Source of the DNA: Heterotrichella gracilis
Lineage: Eukaryota; Sar; Xanthophyceae; Tribonematales; Xanthonemataceae
Assembly: GCA_032358255.1 (NCBI GenBank)
Contig: JAULBX010025153.1
Location: forward strand, 1-64,000
DNA: 64,000 bases
Direction: 5' to 3'
Position 1 is the stretch's first letter. The number at the start of each line of letters is the position of its first letter. Made by a program: the position numbers and the translations under genes. The notes under the pieces are model-generated. The model ran no database searches. It was not told the origin of the DNA and saw only the letters and a list, made by a program, of their open reading frames with translations. Shown here piece after piece: positions 44,880-58,877 of this stretch.

Positions 44880-45611
44880 GACGACAGTGGTAACCACAAC
44901 TTGTGGTGATCTGGAGTTGGAAATACTTGAAGACAGGATGGCTGGGCACACACAAAGGAAACTTCACTCCGCTATTCTGGAGAAACTGGATTAAGTGCCG
45001 TGTATCTGTGTTGCCTTTTATAACGCAAGCGCACATTGCAAGTTGTGTGGCGGGAATAGAACATTGCCAGTTGTGTGGCGCGCAGTGTTCTGAGCGTGTG
45101 GTTGGGGACTACCCAAACCGCAGGTAGTCCAACGTTGCAAGATGGTTGTCGCTGATACATAGATGCACAGGGCGTTGCCGATGTGACTGCCTCACACCCC
45201 GGAAGACGAACCCTCGAGGTGCGGGTGCATGCATGCATTCTGCATTTGCATGCATGCATCTGCACGCTTGCATATTGTTGTGTGGGGCTGATTAGAAGAC
45301 TATGCTTTACGATATGACGCGTCGGAGCAGTGGTTACGTCCTTGACAACTGTGTTCACACGTCACACTGACACTGTTGAAATGCAGTTGCTGAGAACCCG
45401 GGTTTAGCCAAACGGGAGCGCACGTTTGCAAACGGGTTACCTAAGCACTGCGCTGCCCATGCCCTCTAAAAGGCAACACTGACTTGACAAATCACTCCGG
45501 CTTTGCGGACTTTCACTTCCTGGAAACTTGGCCTACCACCACAACAAGGGCTGCAACCAGGTGAACTGAGGCTACTCAGCTGCAACAGGGTGAACAAGGG
45601 CCGGGTTCAAA
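44880..45611. promoter_or_regulatory. shared upstream region of PAP/fibrillin and the aldo-keto reductase
   Basis: A 732-bp gap between divergent start codons. It contains TGCATGCA palindromes near 45225-45262 and a short repeated stretch (GCAAGTTGTGTGGCGGG / GCCAGTTGTGTGGCGCG) at about 45036-45082. No defined promoter element can be assigned. Confidence 0.4.
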
Positions 45612-48812
<3,201 letters not shown>

Positions 48813-50580
48813 AATATGTGTGGATGATGTGGAGCAGCACCCACCCCCCAGTGTGCTGCATGAATGGCGCAGCACCACCTGAATACCCAGTGCGTAGAAA
48901 ACACGTAGACAATGACAGCCTCCTTTAATTGCCTTTTGCTGTTAGCACAACAGGGGTGTTCAGCGGTAAGTTGTGGCGTGGCCCTGGGGGCATTTCCTGT
49001 GCAGCGCCTGGTCGTACATACATCCTGTTGGCGTCGCCCAGTGTCTGACAGTGGTCTGGCAAGTGGTTGTTGTGGTGTATAAGTTGCCGTTGCCTGGTAG
49101 GTGGGTGATGTTTGAAGAGGCGCTGGTAGGAGCATAATCGAAACACACGTGTGAGTCGTCGTTATCAATCGCACCACTCAAGAGTGTGGACATTACAGAT
49201 GGATTTGTACTGCCCGTGGTGGGCTTCTCGGCATGCTTTCCTTGCACTTGCATTTGTGTTGAGCTGCTATCTTTGCTGGTGCATGTCCCAAGAGGCGGTG
49301 ATAAGAGCAAAGTGCTGTGACCACTATTGATGGCATCACATATCTGCATATATTCTGGATACACGCAGGGCTCCTATCGTCGCGTCCCCGGCCTTTGGAA
49401 CCGAGGTCCCAGGGGCGGTGTGTGGGGATGCAGGTGCACAGTTTTGTTTGGGGTTTAGGGTTTAAACCGCACATGCATGCGCAAAATCGGGTGGTTGTAT
49501 AAGGATTCGTGCGGCACAGCGTTGCTTAAAGTTGTGTTGTCGCCGCAGTTGGTAGGAGGGTGCGTGTGCGTTAAAGACGCTGTCGAGAGCGAGTGTGGCT
49601 GGACTGCTGTGCTGCGTTCCCGCCATGCGTTTGCGATGCTGCACGCTAGGCGACCCGCTGTCGACCGTCTTGCACGCTCGCGCGACCCGCCGCTGGCCGC
49701 AGTCGATGTGGCACCTCTGTGCGTCGTTTTGGTGTGGCCGCCAGCCGCCGATGGCCTGGGGACAGTCCGACATCCCCGTCACCCGTAGTTTTAACGTGCA
49801 CACAGCCAGTCGCTGATGTAGCAGCTCGTGGCGCCCTTGCTGCGTTCCCACCATGCCTTTGCGATGCTGCACGCTCGTGTCGCCCGCCACTGGCTGCAGC
49901 TATGCGCATTCGTGTTGGCCTGGCCGCCGATGCGTGGGATGGTGCAGTCCGACGTCCCCGCCGTTCCGACATCCCCGTCCCGTCCTCGTCGCGTTTGTTG
50001 ACAGCCTGCCCCGTGGAGTTTGGCGCCATTCCGGCGTGGCAGCACGAGGTTGCATGTGCGGTTGCACGTCTTTAGTACATTTTCACACGTTGCAACGTGT
50101 CGTTCATACACAGTCCGACGTGGCATCAACCTCCCCGCCTTTCGGCAGGGGAGCACGCAGTTTCACGTGGCCACAGTTTCCTGGCAGCTGTACGAAATCC
50201 GACGTGTCGTCCATCCAGAGTCCGACGTGTCGTTCATCCAGAGTCCGGCGTGTCGTTCATCCAGAGTCCGACGTGTCGTTCATCTAGAGTCCGACGTGGC
50301 AGCCTGTGCTGCGTTCCCGCCACGCTTTCCTAGGTACCAGCCCGGCCAAAGGCCGGGGATATTTTACCTGCCCATGATAGGCTGCTCCCCTTGCTGGCCC
50401 CACTTGCGCTGGCTGGTTTGCAATAAAGCTGCGATGCTCGTCAACAGACGCAACCAGACGCAGCTATCTTCCAGTCCACTTTCTGTCACATCGCGTTTGT
50501 CACCCGCGTGCATCACGCAACCTGCCTCCCAACCGGTTCCGATACCGACACCACCAATCCCCCCATCCAACTCCGGCACA
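48813..50580. other. intergenic region with degenerate repeats
   Basis: About 1.8 kb between the aldo-keto reductase stop and the DRM1/ARP-like start. The left half has a 134-codon open frame on the minus strand (48960-49364) with no recognised domain. The right half (49600-50330) is a G/C-rich tract of related but diverged repeats, listed separately. Confidence 0.45.
49600..50330. repeat. diverged tandem repeat tract with a 23-bp minisatellite
   Basis: GCTGCGTTCCCRCCAYGC occurs at about 49611, 49839 and 50308. The first two copies share a further ~45 bp (TTTGCGATGCTGCACGCT...). AGTCCGACRT motifs recur throughout. At 50198-50289 there are four adjacent 23-bp units (TCCGACGTGTCGTTCATCC-type). 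The 23-bp period is not a multiple of three, so this is not a protein repeat. Confidence 0.8.
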
Positions 50581-51855
50581 ATGGCATCCTACCTGAAACG
50601 GCTGAGTGCCTCGCTGTCCGGGAGTCACAAGTCCCCCTCATTCAACGACTTCAGCATGGGCTGCCAGGACGAATGTAGGTGCACCACAACTGCCCTTACC
50701 TTCCCCATCACGAGCATCAGTCGGTCATGCCAGATTCGTATCTGTGCGGCCGCGGGCTCCTTACAGGAAAAGGGCCTGTTGAGTGCCTTTATGGGTGGAC
50801 CAGAAACTCGTTGATATTACTGTGATGCGACATAACGTTGCTTTTGCTGGTGTGTTTGTAGCGGACGACAAGGCCAAGCAGACTGGAGATACCCACGTTA
50901 GCGGGGGTGCGACCATGCCAATCAAGACCCCTTCCTCGCCAGGTGAGCGCACGAACACCCCCAAGCTATGGGCTCAGAGCAGATTTAACATTATTGGTGC
51001 AGCAATATCAGTCCCAGCTATGTGCCGTGGGATAAGGCTAAGCTAGAGTAGGCATGCATGACGTGGAATGTATCGGTTGCCCATGCCCAGTCCAGGGCTG
51101 ATCCCTCTTCCAGAGGGCCTAGTGTCAACACAGTATTTCTTTGATCTACAGGAGCACAAGCAAACGTGTGGCATGGCGTCTTCAACCCTGGGTGAGGCGA
51201 CAGACAAGCGAAATGACCCGTTCCGGAGTTGTCGGATTGCCATTGCGCGGGAAAACCCAACTCACCCATCACCCATCACCCTGCCTTTCGTACAAGCTTG
51301 CTCTGCAATTCGACGACACGAGTCGAGCGTAGTTCGAACCACTTGTTGTCTGGTGTCTTGTGCGTTGTCTTCTGTTCCACATCTCTTACTTTTGCATTCC
51401 TGGCTGAAGTGCCACCCTATAGGGCCCCAGCTATCATAGCAACGTACGGCACTGTCCCTCACTAGCTGTTCCCGTGCAGGCGTAACCCCAACATGACGCA
51501 CGGCAGTGACATCTATGACAGCCCTAAAGTGGGCTCAGCACCGTCTACCTGGGACTACGTCCTCCAATCTGAAAGTGGCAAGCATAGGGATGGTGAGCTG
51601 ACTGCCAGACATGTACATACACGCAACTCATTGCACGCTCTTGAAGCTGGTAGTGCTCATTGAAGCTATCTGTAACCCGTTCACATTTTGCTGGTGTGCA
51701 TACCCCCCTCCTGTGCTGTTTCTTTCACACACATGTGCTCAGCGAGACTGGACCACCTGGATGTGTTTAGACCAGTGGGTGTGTGGCGCTGACTGTGTGT
51801 CTGTGCACCTGCAGAGCCCGTAAACTCCCTTCCAAAGGACAAATGGTTCAAGTGA
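50581..51855 (+). CDS. dormancy/auxin-associated (DRM1/ARP-like) small protein
   Basis: Five frame-consistent exons (50581-50674, 50862-50942, 51152-51191, 51480-51592, 51815-51855) give 122 aa. The spliced protein reads TPSSPGAQANVWHGVFNPGR across two introns, then SDIYDSPKVGSAPSTWDYVL and SESGKHRD. This parallels the land-plant dormancy/auxin-associated family pattern TP.TP..NVWRSVFHPGSN ... FDKP..NSPTVYDWLYS..TRSKH. The N-terminus (MASYLKRLSASLSGSHKSPS) is basic and Ser-rich. The family is unstructured and of unknown biochemical role; in land plants its transcripts mark dormancy and growth arrest. The similarity was judged by eye across spliced exons. The middle and C-terminal match is the strongest support. 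Confidence 0.8.
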
Positions 51856-52740
51856 GGGTGGCACTGGAAGGTGCACTGCGCTTGGCTGCGCAACTGGACC
51901 AACGCAGCTGCTGATAGTTGTATCTTGGATAACTAGTGAAAGGGGAATGCTGCGATACCGTCAGTGGAGCTCGCATATGCACTGAGGTCGTTATTTGGGA
52001 TCACATGCCTGGGACATTGTGTTGCTATCACTGAGCCACGCATGCAAGTAGAAGTTGTGCAGTGCACTGTGGCACTAGACCTGTGTTTTGAATAAATCAT
52101 TAACGTATGTACTGTTGTACAATATTCGAACGTTCACTGTTGTGCACATGGGGATCCCTCGAGGATTCTCTGTACTTTATCGCTGCGGGCTGTCGTGGCT
52201 GATGGTATACACGCATGTGCCTACCTGCTTACCGTACGCACTGTTTGGATGATTTGTGTATACATTGTCAAGTATGTTGGATTCGTCCACACATGTTGAA
52301 CTCAAGAGTCTGAGAGTCCTTGTAAATTGGCAAAGCCAATGTGACAGCGGCTTTGTAAACAAAGCTGGATGACCACCCAGGCTGGCGCAGTTCTCTGTAA
52401 CATCTTGTGCCCCACTTGCCATCGTGCCCACATGGTGGCTAAATTAAAAAATAAAAGTGAAGGGCCCCGCCGAGGCCCGGCGCTGTTGGCAACACAAGCA
52501 GCAGGCTGACGAACTGTCGCAATGTTCCTCCATGATATCTATTCTGGCAGACAACCCTCAGCAAGGCCCTCCCCCCCGCACTCGATGCACCATCACCACC
52601 CCATGTCCCCTCAGGGCATTCACTGTTGCCACCACTGGTATAAGATCAGCAGACTACATGGGGCAACCATTGTCATGTGTGTCCCACCAGCTGCGCCCTC
52701 TGCTTGGCAGTCCCTGGGACTGGCCAGAGCCACGCCATCA
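51856..52740. other. convergent intergenic region
   Basis: About 0.9 kb between converging 3' ends. TGTAA motifs at about 52322 and 52395 could serve as poly(A) signals for the upstream gene. No coding exon is supported. Confidence 0.5.
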
Positions 52741-54923
52741 CTATACTCCATCACCACCTAATTGCACATCGGAATGCGGCCCTGCCTCCCCTTGAGGTCC
52801 CCCGTTCCCCTCGCCAACCGGGTCCCCTTGCACATCAATCTCCATACCCTCCCCTTCGGCTCCTGCCAGCCCCCCCTCCACTTGAAGATCCCCGTTCCCC
52901 TCGCCCGCCGCCTCCCCTTGCACACCCACCTCCACAGCCCCCCCTTCCTCTCCTGCCCCCGCGACCCCTGCGCCACTCCCCCCCCTGCGCCCCGCGCTCT
53001 CCGCCTTCATGCGCGCATGCTCCACAGGGTGCACCTGCTTCATGTGGTTGCGCTGCTGGTACACGTTGGCAAAGGTCTTCTCGCAGGATGCCACTGGGCA
53101 GCGCAGGCGCAGCTCCTCCAGGTGGCACAGCTTGTGCTTGTCAAGCTTCTCGGGGTCGGCAAACTTCTTGCCGCAGGAGGGGAAGTCGCACACGTACTGG
53201 CGGTCGGCGTGCACGTGCATGTGCTTGCGCAGGGAGGTGAGGATGGGGAACTCCTGCGGGGGGAGGAGGGGGAGGAGGGGGTGGATGCATGCGCACCATC
53301 ACAGTACTGATACTGCCCCCTTGCGCAGGCAGCGGGACAGGAATTGCGCATGTGACCCATGTGTTGGTTCTTCGCGCATGACTGTGCATGCAGCATGCAA
53401 TGCAGGCGACTGTACCAACGCAATACGCGGTGCGCATGCCACAGCCTGTAATACATGCATTTCTGTCCCACTACAGGCCTGTCCAGCCCTCCCCTGCACC
53501 CCCCCACATCACCACCCACCTTGCCGCATATGGTGCACACGTGGGTGCCCCCAACGCTGCTGGCGCCCTCCCACTCGGCCTTCCAGTTCCCGGCCCCAGC
53601 CCCCGCCCCACCCTTGGGGGGGCCCCCGCTACCCGCAATCTCAGCGCCCACCCCCTCTGCGGGACCGATCGCTACTAGCCGCTTGGACAGCTGCTGCGGC
53701 TGGTGGCTCACCCAGCGCCTGAGACGCACCTTGCCGCTGCCGCTGCCGATGATGGTGGGCACTTCCGACCTGGAGGTGCACATAAATGCATAGATACATG
53801 CAGTGCACAAAACAATGGACAAGTAGATCGGTAAACATGCACATGAAAAAATGAGTAAATGAGAGGTGCAAGGGGCCGGTGTTTGTGGACAGAAGTGGAG
53901 GGAGGAATGTGGAAGGCAAGATGTGGATGTGCAGGGGAAGTGGGTGCAGGCAAAAGTACCCCAGTGGGCTGGTGGAGGGTCGATTGTGCAGAGGCGCGGG
54001 TACCGGCAGATGCAACCATGACCTGGCGCGTCATGGGGTGCAAGGAATTGGGGTGTGATGGATGCAAGAGAACGAATTGGTGCGGTTGTGCTCCATGGCA
54101 CGATATCAACCCCATGGAGGGTGGGTTGTGGCATTTGATTCGTGCAGGTCCACAAATCAATGCCTGGGTGTGCCTTTGGAATGGCGAAACTGTCCATGTG
54201 CGGGAAAAACAATGTGGCTGGTTGCCGGCATCATAGGTCACGATCTGCATGCGGCCTGCTAGGGTTTTCTAGGGTACGCACCACTCCTGCACCCAGCACC
54301 GTGCCTTCTTGTGCCGCTCCTCATCCAGGCTGGTTTCGTTGCCGCCCTCCTCAACGGCAACCTGCAACATCACACTGCCTCACTCCGGGTGACAAGAAGA
54401 CTGTACATATGTATTTTCCTTTGCCACCCCTGCACCATGTGCATCCATAGAGCGCAGTGCTCCACAGACATGCAGAGTCCCGCTAGTGCAATCTTGTAGC
54501 AGGGCTACACGTCACACCGTGGCCTGACAAGCGAATAGCACACCTTCGCACCAACCCTAGGACTGGTGCCAACACAAGCACAAAGCTTACCCGGTCACAG
54601 CCACCCCCCCAGGCCCCATTCCCCGTCAGGTAAGTCACCTGCCCTGAACCTTGGTCTCCCTCCCTTTGCTGCTGCCCCTCATCCCCGCTGCTGCCAGTGT
54701 CAGATACCGGCGCAACACCCCCACTGGCGCCAGACAGCCGCGGCCAGGGGCGAGCGCCACGTGGCACCTCCTCATTTGCCCCATGGCTGGGCCCGGGGGT
54801 GGCCTGAGATGAGGCGCCAGGCTGGGTGCTGGTCTCCCCACCGAAGGGGAGGGAGGAGGCTGGGTGGGTGCTGGCGGTGTGCGGCTGTGGGGGGCCATCT
54901 GGAGGTTGCGGGTGCTGTAGCAT
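52741..54923 (-). CDS. C2H2 zinc-finger protein (three fingers)
   Basis: A likely nucleic-acid-binding protein. Four frame-consistent exons (54923-54639, 54361-54282, 53769-53520, 53253-52741) give 375 aa. Residues 1-95 are low-complexity and probably disordered. A middle block includes KKARCWVQEWSEVPTIIG (about 113-130) and a basic VRLRRWVSHQPQQLSKRL stretch. Finger 1 is built across the last intron (CTICGK joined to EFPILTSLRKHMHVH, about 200-220). Fingers 2 and 3 follow as C-x4-C types (CDFPSCGKKF ... HKLCH; CPVASCEKTF ... HMKQVH). The tail (about 290-375) is Gly/Glu-rich and contains an imperfect internal duplication (QGEAAGEGNGDLQ and QGDPVGEGNGGPQ). The C-x4-C spacing resembles TFIIIA-like fingers, but three fingers are too few to say. 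The start is the first ATG of exon 1; an upstream exon cannot be excluded. Confidence 0.78.
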
Positions 54924-56304
54924 TGTTAGTGAGGATGGCGGAGCGGGGTTTGGAGTGCGTGTGGTGAAAGGGCGCTGGTGTTGGTAATTGCTGGCTGGCT
55001 GTCAAGAAGAGGTGTGGGGGTTGGTGGTGAGTGGGCAAGCGCACACCCTGCTGCAGGCAAAGCATGCTGTGCTCAGATGTGTCTGCATCAGTAGCACTGG
55101 ATGCGAACGCGCCACACTGGAAGGTACTGGCAAAGCCAACACCTTTATTGCCTCACGTCTAATAGCTACCTTTCTCCCCCAGCATATACTCAAAATAACA
55201 GAACCTGCTTATGCATGCATATTGCTAAAAGTGAGCGCTTACCCTCTTCCGAACTACAGAGACGTCATGGCTTGTACCGATAGCATGCTGCAACCTTTAC
55301 GCCCGTTTCTACCGGTTGCTGGGGATATATATCTGCAGCGACAGGTGCTGAAGGTCCACAAGGTATGACTTGGACTTGGTACCAATGTTGGACGACAGTT
55401 GGGGGCTGGAATAGCTTGAGGTTCAGAGAAGTAAAGGAAAGTAAAAAAGAGACCAGTGAGCGCGCTAGTTGTGCTGTGTTACTATTGTGTCCCTAGCAAG
55501 GTGGGGTGACGCTGCTGAAGAGTTTGGAGGGGCGCCGCACGCTGCTGGTTCGGACAATCGGTGCCTGAATTGCAATATCAAGCTATCACTGATAGTATCA
55601 GCACAGTCTTGATGCCCTGTTTTGGCTGGCGTGTCAGTCTTATCCATAGCCGTGTTGGCAACATGCATGCATTGCCCGTTTATTTTTTTGAATACAGACC
55701 CCCTGAACGCATGCATGCATTCGTCCCACTGGGCGGAAGTTAACTGACACCTCGTCAGCAGTTCAACAGAACGGAAGTACCTAGGTGCACATTCACCCAG
55801 CTCTTGATGCGCTGACAGCACGTTGCCAGGGCTGCCTGCTTTGTGTATTGGGGAAGCTTAAGCTAGATTCCTACTTACTCTTGCTTCAAAGCTTGAGCGT
55901 AACCTACTAGTTATCTGAAGGCTTGGGCTTAGCTGCGCCTTGACTTTGCTCTGTCCCAAGTGGCAGCCTCTACGCACGTTTTGGCCATAAGGTAGGCGAC
56001 ATGCATGTTGAAAACCGAATGACTGTGGACTGTGCCCTAGAGGGGTGCAGAAGGCAATACGCCGAATGCGACCGGCAATGCCTTCAAAAGTCAAAAGACA
56101 ACTGCAACTGTATACCTACGTTGTCCTTATACTTTATAGCTTGCATACTTTCAACCTCTGGCGAGATGCCCCAAACCATGTACCCTGGCCATGTACCCTG
56201 GCTTGCCTGCCTCTCCAATGCTGCACGCATGGTCACTGACCAGCCCTCCCCTCTGCAGGCAGTCCCCCTCCCTCCCTCTCAGGCGAAGCACAGCTGTGGG
56301 CCCC
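54924..56304. promoter_or_regulatory. upstream region of the zinc-finger gene and the intronless F-box gene
   Basis: About 1.4 kb between divergent starts. It may contain a small two-exon gene (55267-55568, listed separately). TGCATGCAT palindromes occur near 55215 and 55662. Confidence 0.35.
55267..55568 (+). CDS. possible 55-residue two-exon protein
   Basis: ATG at 55267 opens a 32-codon exon (to 55362) ending in a good donor (AAG|GTATGA). An acceptor before 55497 (CCCTAG) leads to 23 more codons and TGA at 55568, all in frame. The protein would be MACTDSMLQPLRPFLP ... KVHKQGGVTLLKSLEGRR ... RTIGA: small, basic, without a clear membrane segment. I do not recognise it. Correct phasing and good splice sites support it, but a frame this short can arise by chance, and an upstream exon is possible because the frame stays open before the ATG. 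Confidence 0.3.
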
Positions 56305-57633
56305 ATGGAGGGTGCCCCCCGCTTCAACGACCTGGACGAGAACTGCCTCCTCAACATCTTCTCGCGCCTCAGCTTCAAGGAGAAGGCAGCTGTGGTGCCC
56401 CTGGTGTGCAAGACCTGGCAGGCCGTCGCAGCCTCCAACTCGACCCTCTGGAAGACCATCGTGTTTGACTCCTCCCCGTCCGCCCAAGTCCACAGCCCCT
56501 CCCTCACAAACTTCATCGCCACCGTGGGACCCTCAGTAGAGCGCCTGGTGGCTCCCAATGTGCTGGACAGCCTGGGCCGCCAGCTGCAGCAGTACTCCCT
56601 TGCCTACACAACCTTTTTGTCCTGCACCCTCCCCCATGTGGTGCACATCACCCACCTGGAGCTGGCTTATCTCCCGAGGGACGGGGTGTGCCTGCTCAAG
56701 CGCTGCACCAGGCTGCGCCACCTGGAGGTGCAGTGGACCAACGTGTGCTCGCGCTCCGATGTCACCCACCTGCTGCGCTGCCTGGCCACGCTCACCCACC
56801 TCACGCACCTGTCCTTCGGCAAGGGCAGGCACTCGCCCTTCCCCAGTACCTACGCCACCATCGAGGCGCTCCCGGGGCCCCTCACCTCCCTCACGGGCCT
56901 GCGCACCCTCTACCTCAGCCCCGCACTGCCGGTGCGCAGGCTAACCAGGGATGTGGCGGCGTGGCCCGGCATCGTCAACATGCGCATGGAGGTGGAGGAG
57001 TTCCCTGCAGCGGTGGCGGGCCTGCAGGGTCTCGAGTCCCTCCACCTGTGCTACCGATCGGAGACCGTCCCCATCCCCAACCTCTCCTCTCTGACGCGCC
57101 TCCGGGAGCTCCACCTGGCGTCGCGTGGGGTGTCCATCCGCCAGCAGGTCACCGAGCTGGGCGCATGCATGCTCCCCGAGTCCCTCGAGGCCCTCGACAT
57201 ATCGCCCATGGACGCGCCGGTGCACCAATCCGTGCCCTTCCCCACCTTCATCTCAACCCTCACCTCCCTGCGCCGCCTGGCCATCCGCTGCAAGACCGCG
57301 CCCACCCTGCCCGAGGGGCTCTCCACCCTCACCAACCTCACCCACCTGGTGCTAGGGGTGTTCAAGCAATCGCCGGCGGCCTACGTGAGCATGCCCGCCC
57401 TGGCGCTGTGCCGCATGCAGCAGCTGGCGAGGTGCGATGTGGATGCGGATGTGGTGTCGGTGCACCTGCCGGGCTGCACCATGCCTGTCTACCTGCGCAG
57501 GGCGGTTCCCGAGGGGGGTCATGTGAACAGCAAGTGGACCATGGAGCTGGATGCGGGGGCGCAGCCGAGGCGCCGCGCGCAGCTGGATGTGCTGATGGCG
57601 GCAAGCGCGGTGCTGCTCAGTAGCTTGGATTGA
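56305..57633 (+). CDS. intronless F-box / leucine-rich repeat protein
   Basis: A single open frame of 442 codons. The start is the ATG at 56305, which directly precedes the F-box. An earlier in-frame ATG at 56191 would add 38 residues of unlikely composition, and a CTCTGCAG acceptor-like site at about 56258 suggests that stretch is not coding. The F-box lies at residues about 7-45 (FNDLDENCLLNIFSRLSFKE ... VVPLVCKTWQAV). LRR-like units follow (HITHLELAYLPRDG, LRHLEVQWTNV, LTHLTHLSFG, LTGLRTLYLS, LQGLESLHLC, LTRLRELHLAS, LTSLRRLAIR, LTNLTHLVLG). It is a likely SCF substrate adaptor with unknown target. The absence of introns and strong C/G third positions set it apart from its neighbours. Confidence 0.82.
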   Translation: MEGAPRFNDLDENCLLNIFSRLSFKEKAAVVPLVCKTWQAVAASNSTLWKTIVFDSSPSAQVHSPSLTNFIATVGPSVERLVAPNVLDSLGRQLQQYSLAYTTFLSCTLPHVVHITHLELAYLPRDGVCLLKRCTRLRHLEVQWTNVCSRSDVTHLLRCLATLTHLTHLSFGKGRHSPFPSTYATIEALPGPLTSLTGLRTLYLSPALPVRRLTRDVAAWPGIVNMRMEVEEFPAAVAGLQGLESLHLCYRSETVPIPNLSSLTRLRELHLASRGVSIRQQVTELGACMLPESLEALDISPMDAPVHQSVPFPTFISTLTSLRRLAIRCKTAPTLPEGLSTLTNLTHLVLGVFKQSPAAYVSMPALALCRMQQLARCDVDADVVSVHLPGCTMPVYLRRAVPEGGHVNSKWTMELDAGAQPRRRAQLDVLMAASAVLLSSLD

Positions 57634-58877
57634 AGGTAGAGGGTGGGGTGGGGCTGGGTGCTGCGCCTGCCTGCTTTGTGGGTGGGATGGTTGCGGGTCT
57701 GTACAGGTCGTGCAGCCCTTGATGGGGGACAAGAGGCTGCGCCAGGCAGTACCATGTTGAAATGGGTTTTAGGGTTGTGATTTTTCATGGTGCTGGGTGA
57801 AGGGGGTGCTTGTATGATGTGTATATTAAGGTCAGTGCTTGTGGGGATTGAAGCAGTGGTGGTCCTAACAAAGGGCACCCTTGGCTATGGGCTGCAGATG
57901 TTTACTTTAGTGGCGTGTACAAACTAGGTAATTGCATTGACTTGGGCTGATTCGTCTGGACTGGCACTCTGTGCTAGGCAAAGCGGTGTACAGTGGATCG
58001 TTTTTGCGGGCAGCGGTCTTTTCTGGCGGCTTATAAAACAGGCAGTGTATCATCTGCACGATTGCAGGCATTTTTTTTTTTTTGTTGGCGTCTGATATGT
58101 TTTTTGGAAATGCATTTCATGTTACCAGGAAAACCTTGTTATATATGTGCATTGAGTATCTAGCTGTCGACATTTGTGGTGTTCAGGTGCATAAGGTCTC
58201 TCAGTAACTGCACTTGATGGGGTTGTCACTGTGTTCAAGTTGTTCATAACTTCGCAAATGATCGCGTGCATTCCTGGAGTACATCGGATGAAAACTTGTA
58301 TTGGCAACAAGTAAACGGTCCACTGGCAATGTGGCGCGATTAATATGCCCGCCTGTTTGAAAGTACAACGCATTGTGCAGTCCATCACCTGGGACGGTTA
58401 ACCACTCACCAGGCATGGTCATGACAAAAGGGTTACCCTCTCAGTCTGACCATATGGCGCCACAGCAAAATACAGTGGCCCGTGCTGACCTTCAACGTTT
58501 GTCACATGGAGTTTGAGGACGTCCAGTGGTCCCAGCCCTGACAGGACTCCATGATGGCCCATGCTGGCAGCATTCTGCTGGTCCCAACTTGGTGGTGACC
58601 AGTGGTGACCCTTTTCAAGGGTTCTGCTGCAGCCCAACTTGGCTCGAGGCTCGATGCCCACGTATATGCCTTCTGGGACGGCGACTTGCTTCGTAAACAA
58701 CAAGCGGCCACTCTGCAATAAGCATGATCTCCTTTGATGGTCAGCAATCCTGACAAAAGGAACAAAACTCACTTTGGCATGTGCATGCATAATTCTGCAT
58801 GCATCGCTAAATTCGGTTGTTGTGCCGTTTAGCATAAGTACGTGAACCTTGTAACAACAATTCAACTTGCATAAGTC
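57634..58877. other. intergenic region before the rhodanese gene
   Basis: About 1.2 kb. It contains a poly(T) run at about 58071-58084 and a TTTTAGGGTT motif at about 57768. A 148-codon open frame on the minus strand (58419-58865) comes within 13 bp of the next gene's ATG and has no recognised domain. Confidence 0.4.

Noticed and set aside
48960-49364. 134-codon open frame (-) downstream of the aldo-keto reductase
   Set aside because: Thr/Ser-rich without a domain; in the expected 3' UTR region. Kept only as a note.
50020-50814. 264-codon open frame (+) over the repeat tract
   Set aside because: The 23-bp repeat period shifts frame each unit. The frame is open by chance in G/C-rich sequence and overlaps exon 1 of the DRM1/ARP-like gene in another frame.
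56688-57623. 311-codon alternative frame on the + strand
   Set aside because: Shadow of the intronless F-box/LRR gene in another frame; Pro/Gly/Ala/His-rich with no motif.
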